From: TMP-7 sp038212445
GTDB lineage: Bacteria > Acidobacteriota > Terriglobia > Bryobacterales > Bryobacteraceae
Assembly (NCBI GenBank): GCA_038212445.1
Contig: JBBQUM010000032.1
Span: 25,716 to 89,715 of the forward strand
Length of the DNA: 64,000 nt
Direction of reading: 5' to 3'
The translations under genes were made by a program, and so were the position numbers. Below the pieces are notes generated by a model. That model was given only the letters and a program-made list of their open reading frames with translations. It did no database searches and was not told the DNA's origin. Of this stretch, positions 9,622-17,483 are shown one piece after another. Numbering within the stretch: position 1 is the stretch's first letter; every line of letters starts with the position of its first letter.

Positions 9622-11601
9622 GTGGGTAAGATCCGCGTCCTTTCCGACAACGTCGCCAACAAAATCGCTGCCGGGGAAGTGGTGGAACGTCCGGCCAGCG
9701 TTGTCAAAGAGCTTCTCGAAAATTCCCTCGACGCCGGCGCGAACGACCTGCGGATTACCGTCGAAGCCGGCGGCCGCAAGTTGATCCGGGTTGCCGACGA
9801 CGGTTCCGGTATGCTTCGCGACGACGCGCTGCTCGCCTTCGAGCGGCACGCCACCAGCAAACTGAGCGACGTCAAGGATCTCTTGTCGATTGCCACGCTC
9901 GGATTTCGCGGCGAAGCACTGCCGTCGATTGCCAGCATCTGCCGGCTTGAACTCGAGACGCGCTCCGCCTCGGAGACCGCCGGAACGCGAGTCGAGATCG
10001 CCGGGGGACGCATCCTGACCTGTGAGGAATCGGGTCTCGCCGCAGGCACCACCATCACCGTACGCGACCTGTTCTACAACGTCCCCGCGCGTAAGAAGTT
10101 TCTGCGCTCCGAGCAGACTGAACTCGCCCACATAGCGTCACTGGTGACGCACTACAGCCTGGCGCATCCCGCCAAGAGTTTCCAACTGCGCCACGGAGAC
10201 AACGAACTGCTGAACGTCAGCCCAGTGACGGAATTGAAGGACCGTGTCTATCAAGTGTTTGGGAGTCAGACGACGCGAGATCTCGTCGATATTGGTTATC
10301 ATGAGCGCGAACTTCAACTCCCTCCTCCTTACCTGCCGCCGTCGGCATCAATCACCGCGCAACTTGAATCGCAGGCTGAAGCGGAGGCGGAGGGCAGTAC
10401 GCGGGTTTTCGCTCTTCGCGGATTTATCTCGGGACCACAAGTTCAGAAGCTAAATCGCAATTCAATCTTCTTGTTTGTGAACGGGCGGCTCATCCGGGAC
10501 AAAGTGCTGATGCACTCGATTTCTTCGGCCTATCACAACATGATTCCGCCGGGATCGTATCCCTTTGCGCTGTTGTTTCTCGATTGCGACTGTGAGGAGG
10601 TGGACGTCAACGTCCATCCGTCGAAAACCGAAGTCCGTTTCCGCCACTCTGGAATCGTGCATGATTTTGTCCGGGACGCCATTCGCGAAACACTCACCGC
10701 TCGCCGCCCCGTGAGCACGATGCCGATGCGCACGTCGCCCCAACCAGGCGCTGGACTGCCGTATTCAGATTTCACCGCTCGCATCCAGGAGGAGGGATTC
10801 GCCGCGCCGCCGAGCGAATTGTCGCAAGGCGCCAGCCTTGACGATCTGCCATCGTACACCTTGCACCGCGAAGCCGGTCCGGCGCCACGGTTCGACTTTT
10901 CCGACGCGCCGCCAGCGATACCGTCGACAATGCCGCAAGCCGGGGTCGCTTTGCGTGCGCCCGATTCGCATGGGGCGCTGCCCGTTGGCGCGTGGTCGCC
11001 CGAGGCACAGGATATGTCGGCGCTAACCGACCTGCGGCCGCTCGGACAAATCCACGATAGCTTCATCATCGCCGCCGGCCGTGACGGCTTGTGGATTATC
11101 GACCAGCACGTCGCCCACGAACGCATTCTTTTCGAGCAGGTCCTGCGTCAACGAGCCGCCGGGCGCGTGGAAACTCAACGCCTGTTGCTGCCCATAGTGC
11201 TCGAACTGTCGGCATCCCAGCAGATCGAGTATGACCGCATCGCATCGGAACTGAACGCCGCCGGATTTGAAACTGAACCGTTCGGAAACCGCACCATCGC
11301 CGTGCAGGGTGCTCCGGCGGGAATCAGCGCGACTGAACTCGAAGGCGTCATCTACGAGATTCTCGAGATTGCCGAACAGGAACTGCGGGGAGTGTCGGTG
11401 GAAGATTTACGCCGGTCGATCGCGGCGTCCATTGCGTGCCGCGCCGCGATTAAGGTCAATATGCGGCTCGAGCCGAGCAAGATGGAGTGGCTACTGGCGA
11501 CGCTCGCTCGCACCGAATATCCGATGAGTTGTCCTCACGGACGCCCCATCGCGTTACGATACTCTACCCGCGAAATTCTACGCAGCTTTCATCGTATCTG
11601 A
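9622..11601 (+). CDS. mutL: DNA mismatch repair protein MutL, endonuclease type
   Basis: MutL links mismatch recognition by MutS to strand incision. This 659-residue protein starts at GTG and carries the GHKL ATPase motifs ELLENSLDAGA (residues 31-41), DDGSGM, RHATSK and LGFRGEAL (92-100). A poorly conserved linker spans about 350-450. The C-terminal domain has the nicking-endonuclease site DQHVAHERILFE starting at D494, matching DQHA-x2-E-x4-E with valine for alanine, and the CPHGRP motif from residue 637. This lineage is therefore expected to work without MutH. No mutS is nearby. Its 3' end overlaps the convergent pdxA by 13 bases. Confidence 0.96.
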   Translation: MGKIRVLSDNVANKIAAGEVVERPASVVKELLENSLDAGANDLRITVEAGGRKLIRVADDGSGMLRDDALLAFERHATSKLSDVKDLLSIATLGFRGEALPSIASICRLELETRSASETAGTRVEIAGGRILTCEESGLAAGTTITVRDLFYNVPARKKFLRSEQTELAHIASLVTHYSLAHPAKSFQLRHGDNELLNVSPVTELKDRVYQVFGSQTTRDLVDIGYHERELQLPPPYLPPSASITAQLESQAEAEAEGSTRVFALRGFISGPQVQKLNRNSIFLFVNGRLIRDKVLMHSISSAYHNMIPPGSYPFALLFLDCDCEEVDVNVHPSKTEVRFRHSGIVHDFVRDAIRETLTARRPVSTMPMRTSPQPGAGLPYSDFTARIQEEGFAAPPSELSQGASLDDLPSYTLHREAGPAPRFDFSDAPPAIPSTMPQAGVALRAPDSHGALPVGAWSPEAQDMSALTDLRPLGQIHDSFIIAAGRDGLWIIDQHVAHERILFEQVLRQRAAGRVETQRLLLPIVLELSASQQIEYDRIASELNAAGFETEPFGNRTIAVQGAPAGISATELEGVIYEILEIAEQELRGVSVEDLRRSIAASIACRAAIKVNMRLEPSKMEWLLATLARTEYPMSCPHGRPIALRYSTREILRSFHRI

Positions 11602-12566
11602 GCACCGGCGCACAACCGGCCAGCAAACTCTATTGCGCGGATCAAACTCTTCGTTGAGGCGCGACCCTGGCCAACGATATCGAACGCCGTGCCGTGATCG
11701 ACAGACGTTCTGATAATCGGCAATCCTAAGGCGACGTTCACCCCGCCTTCAAAATCCAACAACTTTAGTGGAACGTGTCCCTGGTCGTGATACATGCAGA
11801 CGATCGCATCGTACTTCTTCTGCCGGACCGCCATGTAGAAAACCGTATCCGGCGGGAACGGACCGTCCACCGGCATTCCGCGGGCCTGAGCCCACTCCAC
11901 CGCTGGCCGTATCTCCCGAATCTCCTCATCCCCAAAAAGACCGTTTTCCCCTGCGTGCGGGTTAAGGCCGGCAACCGCGATGCGCGCATTCGGAATGAGC
12001 TTGGTGACGGCATCCGAGGTCATACGCAAGATCGTCTGAATGCGCTCCCGCTTGGCGTTTAGAATGGCTTGGGCAAGCGACACATGCGTGGAAACGTGGG
12101 TTACGATCAACTGGTCCGATGCGAGCATGATCGTGACATCGGTGACGCCGCACAGTTCGCCAATCAACTCAGTGTGTCCCACGAATCCAGGATCGGTGAG
12201 CTGGGTCGCTTCCTTATTCATGGGTAGTGTAACCATGGCGGCAATCTTTCCCGCTAAGGCCGCGCGCGTCGCTGACACAACATAGGACCTTGCAGCCGCA
12301 CCGGATTTCCTGTTCAACACTCCCGGTGTGACGTCCGCGCGAGACATGAGTCTGTGGTCGATCACATTCAGAGGGCCAGGCCGGTAATCCTCGACAGTTG
12401 ATATCAGACGAAGCTCAACCCCGTCCTGGTTATAAGCCTCTAAGGCCCCGGCATCGCCATACGCGACGAAGCTTTGCGAAATCTCGCCGTTCTTAAAGGC
12501 CTTCAATAAAATCTCAGGCCCTACGCCGCTTGAATCACCGACCGTGATTCCGTATAGATGACTCAC
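11589..12566 (-). CDS. pdxA: 4-hydroxythreonine-4-phosphate dehydrogenase
   Basis: PdxA oxidises 4-phosphohydroxy-L-threonine in the DXP-dependent pathway to pyridoxal phosphate. The 325-residue product starts GTG (GTG AGT CAT) at 12566 and begins with the family motif GITVGDSSGVGPEI. Metal-ligand histidines occur in GHTELIG, NPHAGENGLFG and HDQGHVPLK. The GTG overlaps the upstream stop codon as GTGA, and a GGAGAAAG ribosome site lies inside the end of the upstream gene, so translation is coupled. The 3' end overlaps mutL. Confidence 0.94.
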   Translation of the reverse strand: MSHLYGITVGDSSGVGPEILLKAFKNGEISQSFVAYGDAGALEAYNQDGVELRLISTVEDYRPGPLNVIDHRLMSRADVTPGVLNRKSGAAARSYVVSATRAALAGKIAAMVTLPMNKEATQLTDPGFVGHTELIGELCGVTDVTIMLASDQLIVTHVSTHVSLAQAILNAKRERIQTILRMTSDAVTKLIPNARIAVAGLNPHAGENGLFGDEEIREIRPAVEWAQARGMPVDGPFPPDTVFYMAVRQKKYDAIVCMYHDQGHVPLKLLDFEGGVNVALGLPIIRTSVDHGTAFDIVGQGRASTKSLIRAIEFAGRLCAGAQIR

Positions 12567-13090
12567 CTGTCTTTCTCCAGTTCGAGTTTCATCCGCGCAC
12601 CCTCGCCAGACGGCCCGGCGTGAATGAAAGGATGGGCGAACGCTGCGAAGATATCACGGCATGCCGACACCGCGCTTGCATCTCCTCCACACACCACTTT
12701 CCCGCCTTGTGCTCGAACCGTCTCGTGCCAATCGCATACCGGCGCGTCCAAATAGCCGACGCCGCGGGCCCGTAGTATCGCCGCCGTTTCCTGTGACTGT
12801 TCGGGAGTGGCGTTCGTCGTGTCGATGACGATGGTTCCAGCACGTGCCCCGGGAAGGGCGCTCAGCACAAGATCATGTGAGGGAAGAGCGCTGATGATGC
12901 GACGACAACGGAGCACGATCTCAAAGGGAGTGGCAAAGCGCCCCCCGGCCTCTTCCAGTTGACGTACCGCTTCGGTGTCAGTATCGTAGCCGACAACTTC
13001 AAATCGCGCCGCGATTAACCGCTCTGCAATCGCCAGACCGAGCCGGCCGGTGCCTATAATGCCGACAACTTCCACACCCCATCCTGTCAT
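12563..13090 (-). CDS. Rossmann-domain remnant of a 3-hydroxyisobutyrate/6-phosphogluconate dehydrogenase-type protein
   Basis: The 175-residue product begins with a clear NAD(P) fold (VGIIGTGRLGLAIAERL) and follows the beta-hydroxyacid dehydrogenase family through ALPSHDLVLSALPG, VIDTTNATPEQS and LDAPVCDW. It stops at GPSGEGARMKLELEKDR, where the long interdomain helix with the catalytic lysine normally begins. Family members are about 290 residues, so the C-terminal helical domain is missing. pdxA starts within its stop codon, so no downstream DNA could encode the rest. It may be a domain-only protein or a deletion remnant retained because its end carries the pdxA ribosome site. Catalysis of the usual type seems unlikely. 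Confidence 0.75.
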   Translation of the reverse strand: MTGWGVEVVGIIGTGRLGLAIAERLIAARFEVVGYDTDTEAVRQLEEAGGRFATPFEIVLRCRRIISALPSHDLVLSALPGARAGTIVIDTTNATPEQSQETAAILRARGVGYLDAPVCDWHETVRAQGGKVVCGGDASAVSACRDIFAAFAHPFIHAGPSGEGARMKLELEKDR

Positions 13091-13111
13091 AGGCGCCGGT
13101 CGCTTGTATGA

Positions 13112-13609
13112 CTAGCGGCTTAGTTCCAGCTTCTCGTGATCGCCAATCTTATCCGGACGCTCGCCGGTGGTCGCCGCCTTGATAAATCCCATCAGGTACG
13201 TCACCACGCCGTTGGGAGAGTCCCAGTACTCCGCCGCTTCGATGCTGACGTGAAGCAGCGTGAGTTCAGGATCGTCGAGACCCTTCGGGAACCAGACCAT
13301 ATAGGCTGGATTCCAAAGCTCCTTTGCCTTGGCACGATCATCAACAACGTTGGCTGACCCGGAGACCGAGACGTATTTGCTCGAGCCGGGATCTGCGAAG
13401 CTCACATTCACTTGTTGATCGCGTGCGATCTCGCCTGTTTTGCCGGTTGATTTCCCGGTGAGAAACCAAAGGTCACCGTCGAATTCGGTTTGCTGCATCG
13501 TCATCGGCCGGCTGTGGATACGGCCCGCCGAGTCACGTGTGCTCAGCATGCAAAATGTGATGTCTTTGGTTAATTCGCGAAGCTTTTCGATGTCCTGGTT
13601 GCGCGACAT
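13112..13609 (-). CDS. Pyridoxamine 5'-phosphate oxidase-like (general stress protein 26 type) flavin-binding protein
   Basis: The 165-residue product has the split-barrel fold of general stress protein 26. It starts with a helix (DIEKLRELTKDITFCML), followed by RIHSRPMTMQQTEFDGDLWF, the usual flavin-contacting strand-turn, and KYVSVSGSANVV. These proteins bind FMN, FAD or F420; the substrate is unknown and it is not a PdxH orthologue. It lies 42 bases after ahpD and 21 bases before the next minus-strand gene, so it may be read with the peroxide-defence operon. The nearby pdxA is probably coincidental. Confidence 0.85.
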   Translation of the reverse strand: MSRNQDIEKLRELTKDITFCMLSTRDSAGRIHSRPMTMQQTEFDGDLWFLTGKSTGKTGEIARDQQVNVSFADPGSSKYVSVSGSANVVDDRAKAKELWNPAYMVWFPKGLDDPELTLLHVSIEAAEYWDSPNGVVTYLMGFIKAATTGERPDKIGDHEKLELSR

Positions 13610-13628
13610 AGTTTTCCTCGCCCTGTTG

Positions 13629-13642
13629 ACTCCGCGCGGAGT
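13629..13642. promoter_or_regulatory. 14-bp perfect palindrome between ahpD and the PPOX gene
   Basis: ACTCCGCGCGGAGT reads identically on both strands and fills much of the 42-base gap. It could be an operator for the downstream minus-strand gene or a small RNA hairpin (5-bp stem, GCGC loop). No T-run follows, so it is not an obvious terminator. Confidence 0.4.
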
Positions 13643-13651
13643 GGAGTTGTT

Positions 13652-14191
13652 TCAGGCGACGGGAAGCGCTTGCTCACTGTCGAAGACAGCCGCGAGCGCA
13701 TGGATTACCGCCGCGATGCGTACAGCCGCGAGGATCGCCTCTTCGCTGATTCCCTTCGCACGGACCTCATGCTCGTGACTGGCAACACAAGCCTGGCAAT
13801 TGTTGATCGCCGAAACGGCGGTGCACCAAAGCTCAAAATCGGCTTGCTCAACGCCGTGCGTCCGCATCACATTCATTCGCAGACGTGCAGGGATTGTCTT
13901 GTACTTGCCGTTTTCAGTGAGATGTAAGAAACGGTAGTAAATGTTATTCATGCCCATAATGGCAGCGGCTGATTTGGCCGCTTCGAGCGCGACGGGCGTG
14001 AGTTGAGTGTTGGCGTCGGCGAGGACGGCCGACAAAACTTCGGGATTGCGGGAGGCAATCGCACTGGCGACTGCCGTTCCCCACAACTGCTGCTGCGTCA
14101 GTTCAGGCTGACGCAGCAGGCTGCCGAGGTTTAGCTTAAGGTCCTTAGCATACGCCGGAACCTTCTCGAGAAGAACCTCGATGGACGCCAT
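13652..14191 (-). CDS. ahpD: Alkyl hydroperoxide reductase AhpD (AhpC-recycling disulfide reductase)
   Basis: AhpD re-reduces AhpC. I place the start at the ATG at 14189-14191, which shares one base with the ahpC stop (TAATG). An upstream in-frame start at 14236 would add 15 residues overlapping ahpC. The resulting 179-residue protein has the complete proton-relay centre: E120 in FELW, the redox pair C132-x-x-C135 in NCQACVASHE, and H139. This matches the mycobacterial AhpD arrangement. It is the third gene of perR-ahpC-ahpD. Confidence 0.93.
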   Translation of the reverse strand: MASIEVLLEKVPAYAKDLKLNLGSLLRQPELTQQQLWGTAVASAIASRNPEVLSAVLADANTQLTPVALEAAKSAAAIMGMNNIYYRFLHLTENGKYKTIPARLRMNVMRTHGVEQADFELWCTAVSAINNCQACVASHEHEVRAKGISEEAILAAVRIAAVIHALAAVFDSEQALPVA

Positions 14192-14727
14192 TAGACGCTG
14201 AGAGTCTGCTGGCCCTTGGTCCAATTGCACGGGCACAGTTCGTCGGTCTGAAGCGCATCGAGCACTCGGAGCACTTCCTGAGGGTTGCGGCCAACCGAGA
14301 GGTCAGTCACATACGCGAAACGGATCACGTTCTGCGGGTCCACGATATAGGTGGCCCGCTGGCATACGCCCGCGTTCTCATCGAGAATGCCAAGGCCCGT
14401 GGATAGCTCGCGCTTCACATCAGCGAGCATCGGGAAAGGCAGGTCCTTCAGATCCGCGTGATGCGTTCTCCAGGCATGATGAACAAACTCAGAGTCCGTA
14501 CTGCCTCCGAGCACCTGGGCATCGCGATCCGTAAACTCGCGATTGAGCTTACCAAACGCCGCGATCTCCGTCGGACAAACAAAGGTGAAGTCCTTGGGCC
14601 AGAAGAAATAAATTTTCCACTTGCCCTCGTAGTCCTTGTCCGTAATCGTTGCAAACTCTTTACCCTTGTCCAGACTCACCGTGGACGTAAGTGAGTAAGC
14701 GGGAAATTTCGATCCGACTCCTAGCAT
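14191..14727 (-). CDS. ahpC: Peroxiredoxin AhpC, three-cysteine type
   Basis: This 178-residue thiol peroxidase reduces hydrogen peroxide, organic peroxides and possibly peroxynitrite. The peroxidatic cysteine is C51 in DFTFVCPTEIAAF. The C-terminus has ELCPCNW, two further cysteines one residue apart, as in the AhpC proteins that use AhpD rather than AhpF as reductant; ahpD follows directly. The gene begins 8 bases after perR, with AGGAG 13 bases before the ATG, and is expected to be derepressed by peroxide through PerR. Confidence 0.95.
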   Translation of the reverse strand: MLGVGSKFPAYSLTSTVSLDKGKEFATITDKDYEGKWKIYFFWPKDFTFVCPTEIAAFGKLNREFTDRDAQVLGGSTDSEFVHHAWRTHHADLKDLPFPMLADVKRELSTGLGILDENAGVCQRATYIVDPQNVIRFAYVTDLSVGRNPQEVLRVLDALQTDELCPCNWTKGQQTLSV

Positions 14728-14735
14728 CTGAAAAA

Positions 14736-15191
14736 TTAATCTCCTTTTCTAACCGTTGGTATTTTCTTCGAACAGGATTCACAGATCCCGATAATTTCCA
14801 TGTTCTGTCGTTCTACGTGGAAGCCAGCGGGAATCGTTGTCGGGACGCGCACTGGGCGAATCGCCGCGGCATCAAGATCGGTGATTCGCCGGCATCGTCG
14901 GCAAACATAATGATGATGTGGTTCCATGCGGGCATCGACCCGCAACGAACCATGATGCAAACTCACTTCCTGTAGCAAGCCAGCTTCCAGAAAGGTATTC
15001 AGATTCTTGTAAATCGTCCCCAGCGAAATAGATGGCACTTGGCGCCGCACTCTTTCGTAAATGGCTTCTGGGGTGGGATGTTCATCGCTGCCAACTATCG
15101 CTTGGTAAATCACTTGGCGTTGATGCGTGAACGCCAAACCTTGAGCTTTACATTGCTCACGGAAGCGGATCACGAGCTCACGATTGATCAC
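14736..15191 (-). CDS. perR: Peroxide-sensing Fur-family repressor PerR
   Basis: The 151-residue protein has an N-terminal winged helix and C-terminal dimer domain of the Fur superfamily. Residues H38, D86, H92, H94 and D105 line up, one position shifted, with the regulatory metal ligands H37, D85, H91, H93 and D104 of Bacillus PerR. C97-x-x-C100 and C137-x-x-C140 form the structural zinc site. The aspartate at the D85 position favours a peroxide sensor over Fur. It starts at GTG with AGGA five bases upstream. Its promoter contains a Fur/PerR-like operator, so it probably regulates itself together with ahpC and ahpD. Confidence 0.92.
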   Translation of the reverse strand: MINRELVIRFREQCKAQGLAFTHQRQVIYQAIVGSDEHPTPEAIYERVRRQVPSISLGTIYKNLNTFLEAGLLQEVSLHHGSLRVDARMEPHHHYVCRRCRRITDLDAAAIRPVRVPTTIPAGFHVERQNMEIIGICESCSKKIPTVRKGD

Positions 15192-15200
15192 TGAAATCCT

Positions 15201-15229
15201 ATTACACGATAATAATTATCGTTTGTCAA
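15201..15229 (-). promoter_or_regulatory. perR-ahpCD promoter
   Basis: On the minus strand a perfect TTGACA (15224-15229) is followed after 17 bases by TGTAAT (15201-15206), a near-consensus sigma-70 promoter. Transcription would begin only a few bases before the GTG start of perR. The spacer holds the operator at 15206-15222. Confidence 0.75.
15206..15222. promoter_or_regulatory. PerR/Fur-type operator
   Basis: ACGATAATAATTATCGT is an inverted repeat with perfect 8-base arms around a single central base. Its core GATAAT-A-ATTATC fits the 7-1-7 Fur/PerR box pattern. It sits between the -35 and -10 elements of the perR promoter, so binding would block RNA polymerase directly. PerR is the obvious regulator. 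Confidence 0.8.
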
Positions 15230-15310
15230 TTCTTCTTCTTGAGATGTGAAAGCGGACCGCGCCGATCCACTATAATTTGCTAGAAACCTTACGGAGGACG
15301 GAGCGACCTG

Positions 15311-16396
15311 ATGAAACTCTCAACTGTGGCGACGATGCTACTGCTGGTGCTGGCTCCAGGGAGTAGAACCGTCTTCGCCCAGGTACGGCTATACGACGCT
15401 AAACGTGACGCGGCCGCGCAAGATGCGAAAAAGTCCGCTGACCGGATTCGCAACGGCGAACTCTTCCGCAAACAGGCCGCCAACGTGCAAGAGTTGATTC
15501 GTCGCGACATCACCACTACTGTTGCTGATGCGCGTGTGGAAATGCAGGCAAAAATCAATGCGCTGAGGCAATGGAGCGATGTCGACGACCTGCACACAGA
15601 GCCGCCTCCCAGTGCTCCTCCTGCGCCGGCTGACATCGCGGCCCGCACGGCCCGGCTCGCCAAAGCGAAGGATCAGATTAAGGCCCAGATCAACGCGCTT
15701 TCCGACGCCGCTGGAGACGACGGCGGTTTGAAAAGTGCCATCGACAAACTCGGGGATATCGATGCTGTTTTGAAGTTCGCCAGCACCAATGTCGCAGCCG
15801 GGAATCAGGGCGTCGAAAACGCGATATCAGCTCTCGATCAACTGCAAGGCCTCTACAAGAGCTATCAGGATCAATTCGATGCCGTGAACAAAGCCGCGGC
15901 TAAGCTGAATGATCTCAAGGTGGACGTAAAGATAGCGCTGCTGGCTCGGTTGAAGGTTGACGAGGACTATCTGACGACACAAGTGGCATTGCACGCGCGA
16001 AACACCCTTGAGGAAAAGCAGGTGGCCCACTGGCGGACGCAATGCGCCGTTCCTGCGAACATCCCCAAAGACGAGCTGATTGAAGTAACCCTCGACCGTT
16101 TGGCGTCGAGCCCAAATCAACTGGAACGCGCCGTGAGAGCGCTTTACGCCTGTGGATCACTGGCAGCCGAAGGAGCACTGCCGCAGAGGTTGTTGAAGCT
16201 AAGATTGGCACAACTGGAGCATGTGCGATCCATCCGGATCAGTGCCGCAAACGCGCGCATCTACGAGTCGGTGCTTGGGGGTGGAGTCGAGCGCCTCGCA
16301 CTCTTCTATCAGGGCGGAATTAAGCCGGAAGCGCTGGCGCAGATCATCCAGGCACTGTCCGCCGCGGGAATCTTCGGCAAACTGGTGACCCAATGA
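15311..16396 (+). CDS. Secreted helical protein of unknown function, first gene of a three-gene operon
   Basis: I do not recognise this 361-residue protein. It has a signal peptide (about residues 1-23, ending TVFA) and is predicted by eye to be almost entirely helical, rich in Ala, Lys, Asp and Leu, with heptad-like stretches near 30-80, 110-135 and 155-220. A Pro-rich gap (PPPSAPPAP) lies near residue 97. Two cysteines follow residue 240. The C-terminus (IIQALSAAGIFGKL) is amphipathic. A ribosome site (GGAG, 7 bases) precedes the ATG. The next gene starts inside its stop codon (ATGA). It is divergent from perR; no catalytic motif is visible. Confidence 0.7.
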   Translation: MKLSTVATMLLLVLAPGSRTVFAQVRLYDAKRDAAAQDAKKSADRIRNGELFRKQAANVQELIRRDITTTVADARVEMQAKINALRQWSDVDDLHTEPPPSAPPAPADIAARTARLAKAKDQIKAQINALSDAAGDDGGLKSAIDKLGDIDAVLKFASTNVAAGNQGVENAISALDQLQGLYKSYQDQFDAVNKAAAKLNDLKVDVKIALLARLKVDEDYLTTQVALHARNTLEEKQVAHWRTQCAVPANIPKDELIEVTLDRLASSPNQLERAVRALYACGSLAAEGALPQRLLKLRLAQLEHVRSIRISAANARIYESVLGGGVERLALFYQGGIKPEALAQIIQALSAAGIFGKLVTQ

Positions 16397-17088
16397 AGGT
16401 CGGTGTGGGATGCCTCTGGGCCGCCGCGCTGCTCCTATCGTCCTGCGGGGAGACGAAGTTTGCAGAGCAGTACGCCAGTCGCATGAGCGAAGTGCTCAAG
16501 AGCTACCGCGATCAGGTGGACGCCAAGATTCTCGCTGAGCAACAGAGTTATGTCGACTTGGCGAAGACTTACGATCAGGCCAACGCGGAACGCGTCCGCA
16601 ACTCCGTCCTGGTGGAGCGAAACCGGCGCGCCACCGCGACAGTGGACCGCCTGGTGCGAGAAAAAGCAGCCGCGCCCAACACAAGAGTTGCTTGGATCTC
16701 GCAAATTCACGGCGATATCGGTGCCTTTGCCGAGCTTGATTTCGAGCAATCCCAGGCGAGTCTCTCGCGCGAGGTCGACGCCTACAAAGGCTTCATCGCG
16801 GGACTTGCCGACCTTGAACAGGAACAGCGAAACCTCGACAATCTGAAGGATTCCCTGGAGGCGCTAGCGAAACCCAAGAGCGTGATTGCCAGGCTAAGGG
16901 GCGCCGGAGAATTCGGCTGCGAAGTAAACCGCAACTTCCAACTCCTCGATCTTGGGCAAAAGATTACTGCGTTGTCAGCCAAGATTCAGCAGGAAACCGA
17001 TGAGGACAAGCGAAAGTCCCTCGGGAAACAGAAGCTCGACCTCGAGAGCCAGAAGAAGAATTTCACCGCGCCGTGCAGCGGAAGTTAG
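16393..17088 (+). CDS. Coiled-coil lipoprotein of unknown function
   Basis: The 231-residue product has a lipoprotein signal (basic start, hydrophobic core, LLSSC at residues 14-18), so it is probably anchored to a membrane in the periplasm. The rest is charged and helical, with long coiled-coil-like segments about residues 25-90 and 135-220 and a lone late cysteine pair. It overlaps the previous gene by four bases and is followed after 12 bases by the third operon member. I cannot assign a family. With the secreted helical neighbour it could form an envelope complex, but this is inference. Confidence 0.7.
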   Translation: MKVGVGCLWAAALLLSSCGETKFAEQYASRMSEVLKSYRDQVDAKILAEQQSYVDLAKTYDQANAERVRNSVLVERNRRATATVDRLVREKAAAPNTRVAWISQIHGDIGAFAELDFEQSQASLSREVDAYKGFIAGLADLEQEQRNLDNLKDSLEALAKPKSVIARLRGAGEFGCEVNRNFQLLDLGQKITALSAKIQQETDEDKRKSLGKQKLDLESQKKNFTAPCSGS

Positions 17089-17100
17089 GAGTCCTGAGAT

Positions 17101-17481
17101 ATGAAAACCATCGACGACCTCAAGGTCATGAACTCCGGCGCAACCCTGAAGATGGAGATGACAGTCGAGGAGATCGACAACTTCCTTGACGATCCCGATC
17201 TGAGCCTCGCCGATGAATCACGGCTCATTTCGCGCCGGGCCTCCGTGCAGGCCCAGATCAACAACCAAATGCTGGTTCAAGCTCACCTGAAGGCGTCGGT
17301 GATCACGGTTGATTACAGTCCAAAGGACGAGCGCGATTTGGACAATCTGAACACGAAACTCGACAAATTCATCATCCAGGGCTTGACCGTTAGCGCCATG
17401 CTCGGCCTGGTTCCGAAGATCATCGACACCGCCGTCTCCATCGGAAGCTCATTGAACGCCCACACCGGAATGCCGGCGTAG
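17101..17481 (+). CDS. Small protein of unknown function with hydrophobic C-terminal segment
   Basis: The 126-residue product lacks a signal peptide. Residues 1-95 are charged and helical (KMEMTVEEIDNFLDDPDLS). Residues 97-119 are hydrophobic (IIQGLTVSAMLGLVPKIID and onward) and could insert in a membrane or pack in a helical bundle. GGAG-like bases precede the ATG. It ends two bases before the convergent PLP-enzyme gene. I do not recognise a family; its conserved context is the two upstream unknown genes. Confidence 0.65.
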   Translation: MKTIDDLKVMNSGATLKMEMTVEEIDNFLDDPDLSLADESRLISRRASVQAQINNQMLVQAHLKASVITVDYSPKDERDLDNLNTKLDKFIIQGLTVSAMLGLVPKIIDTAVSIGSSLNAHTGMPA

Positions 17482-17483
17482 CC

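Noticed and set aside
12563..13090. Frameshift as the cause of the truncated dehydrogenase
   Set aside because: pdxA begins in the stop codon and its coding sequence is complete, so no DNA for the missing domain exists downstream.
15239..15276. TTGAGA and TATAAT as promoter of the unknown operon
   Set aside because: The spacing is 26 bases; the TATAAT at 15271-15276 may still be a real -10 but no -35 could be paired.
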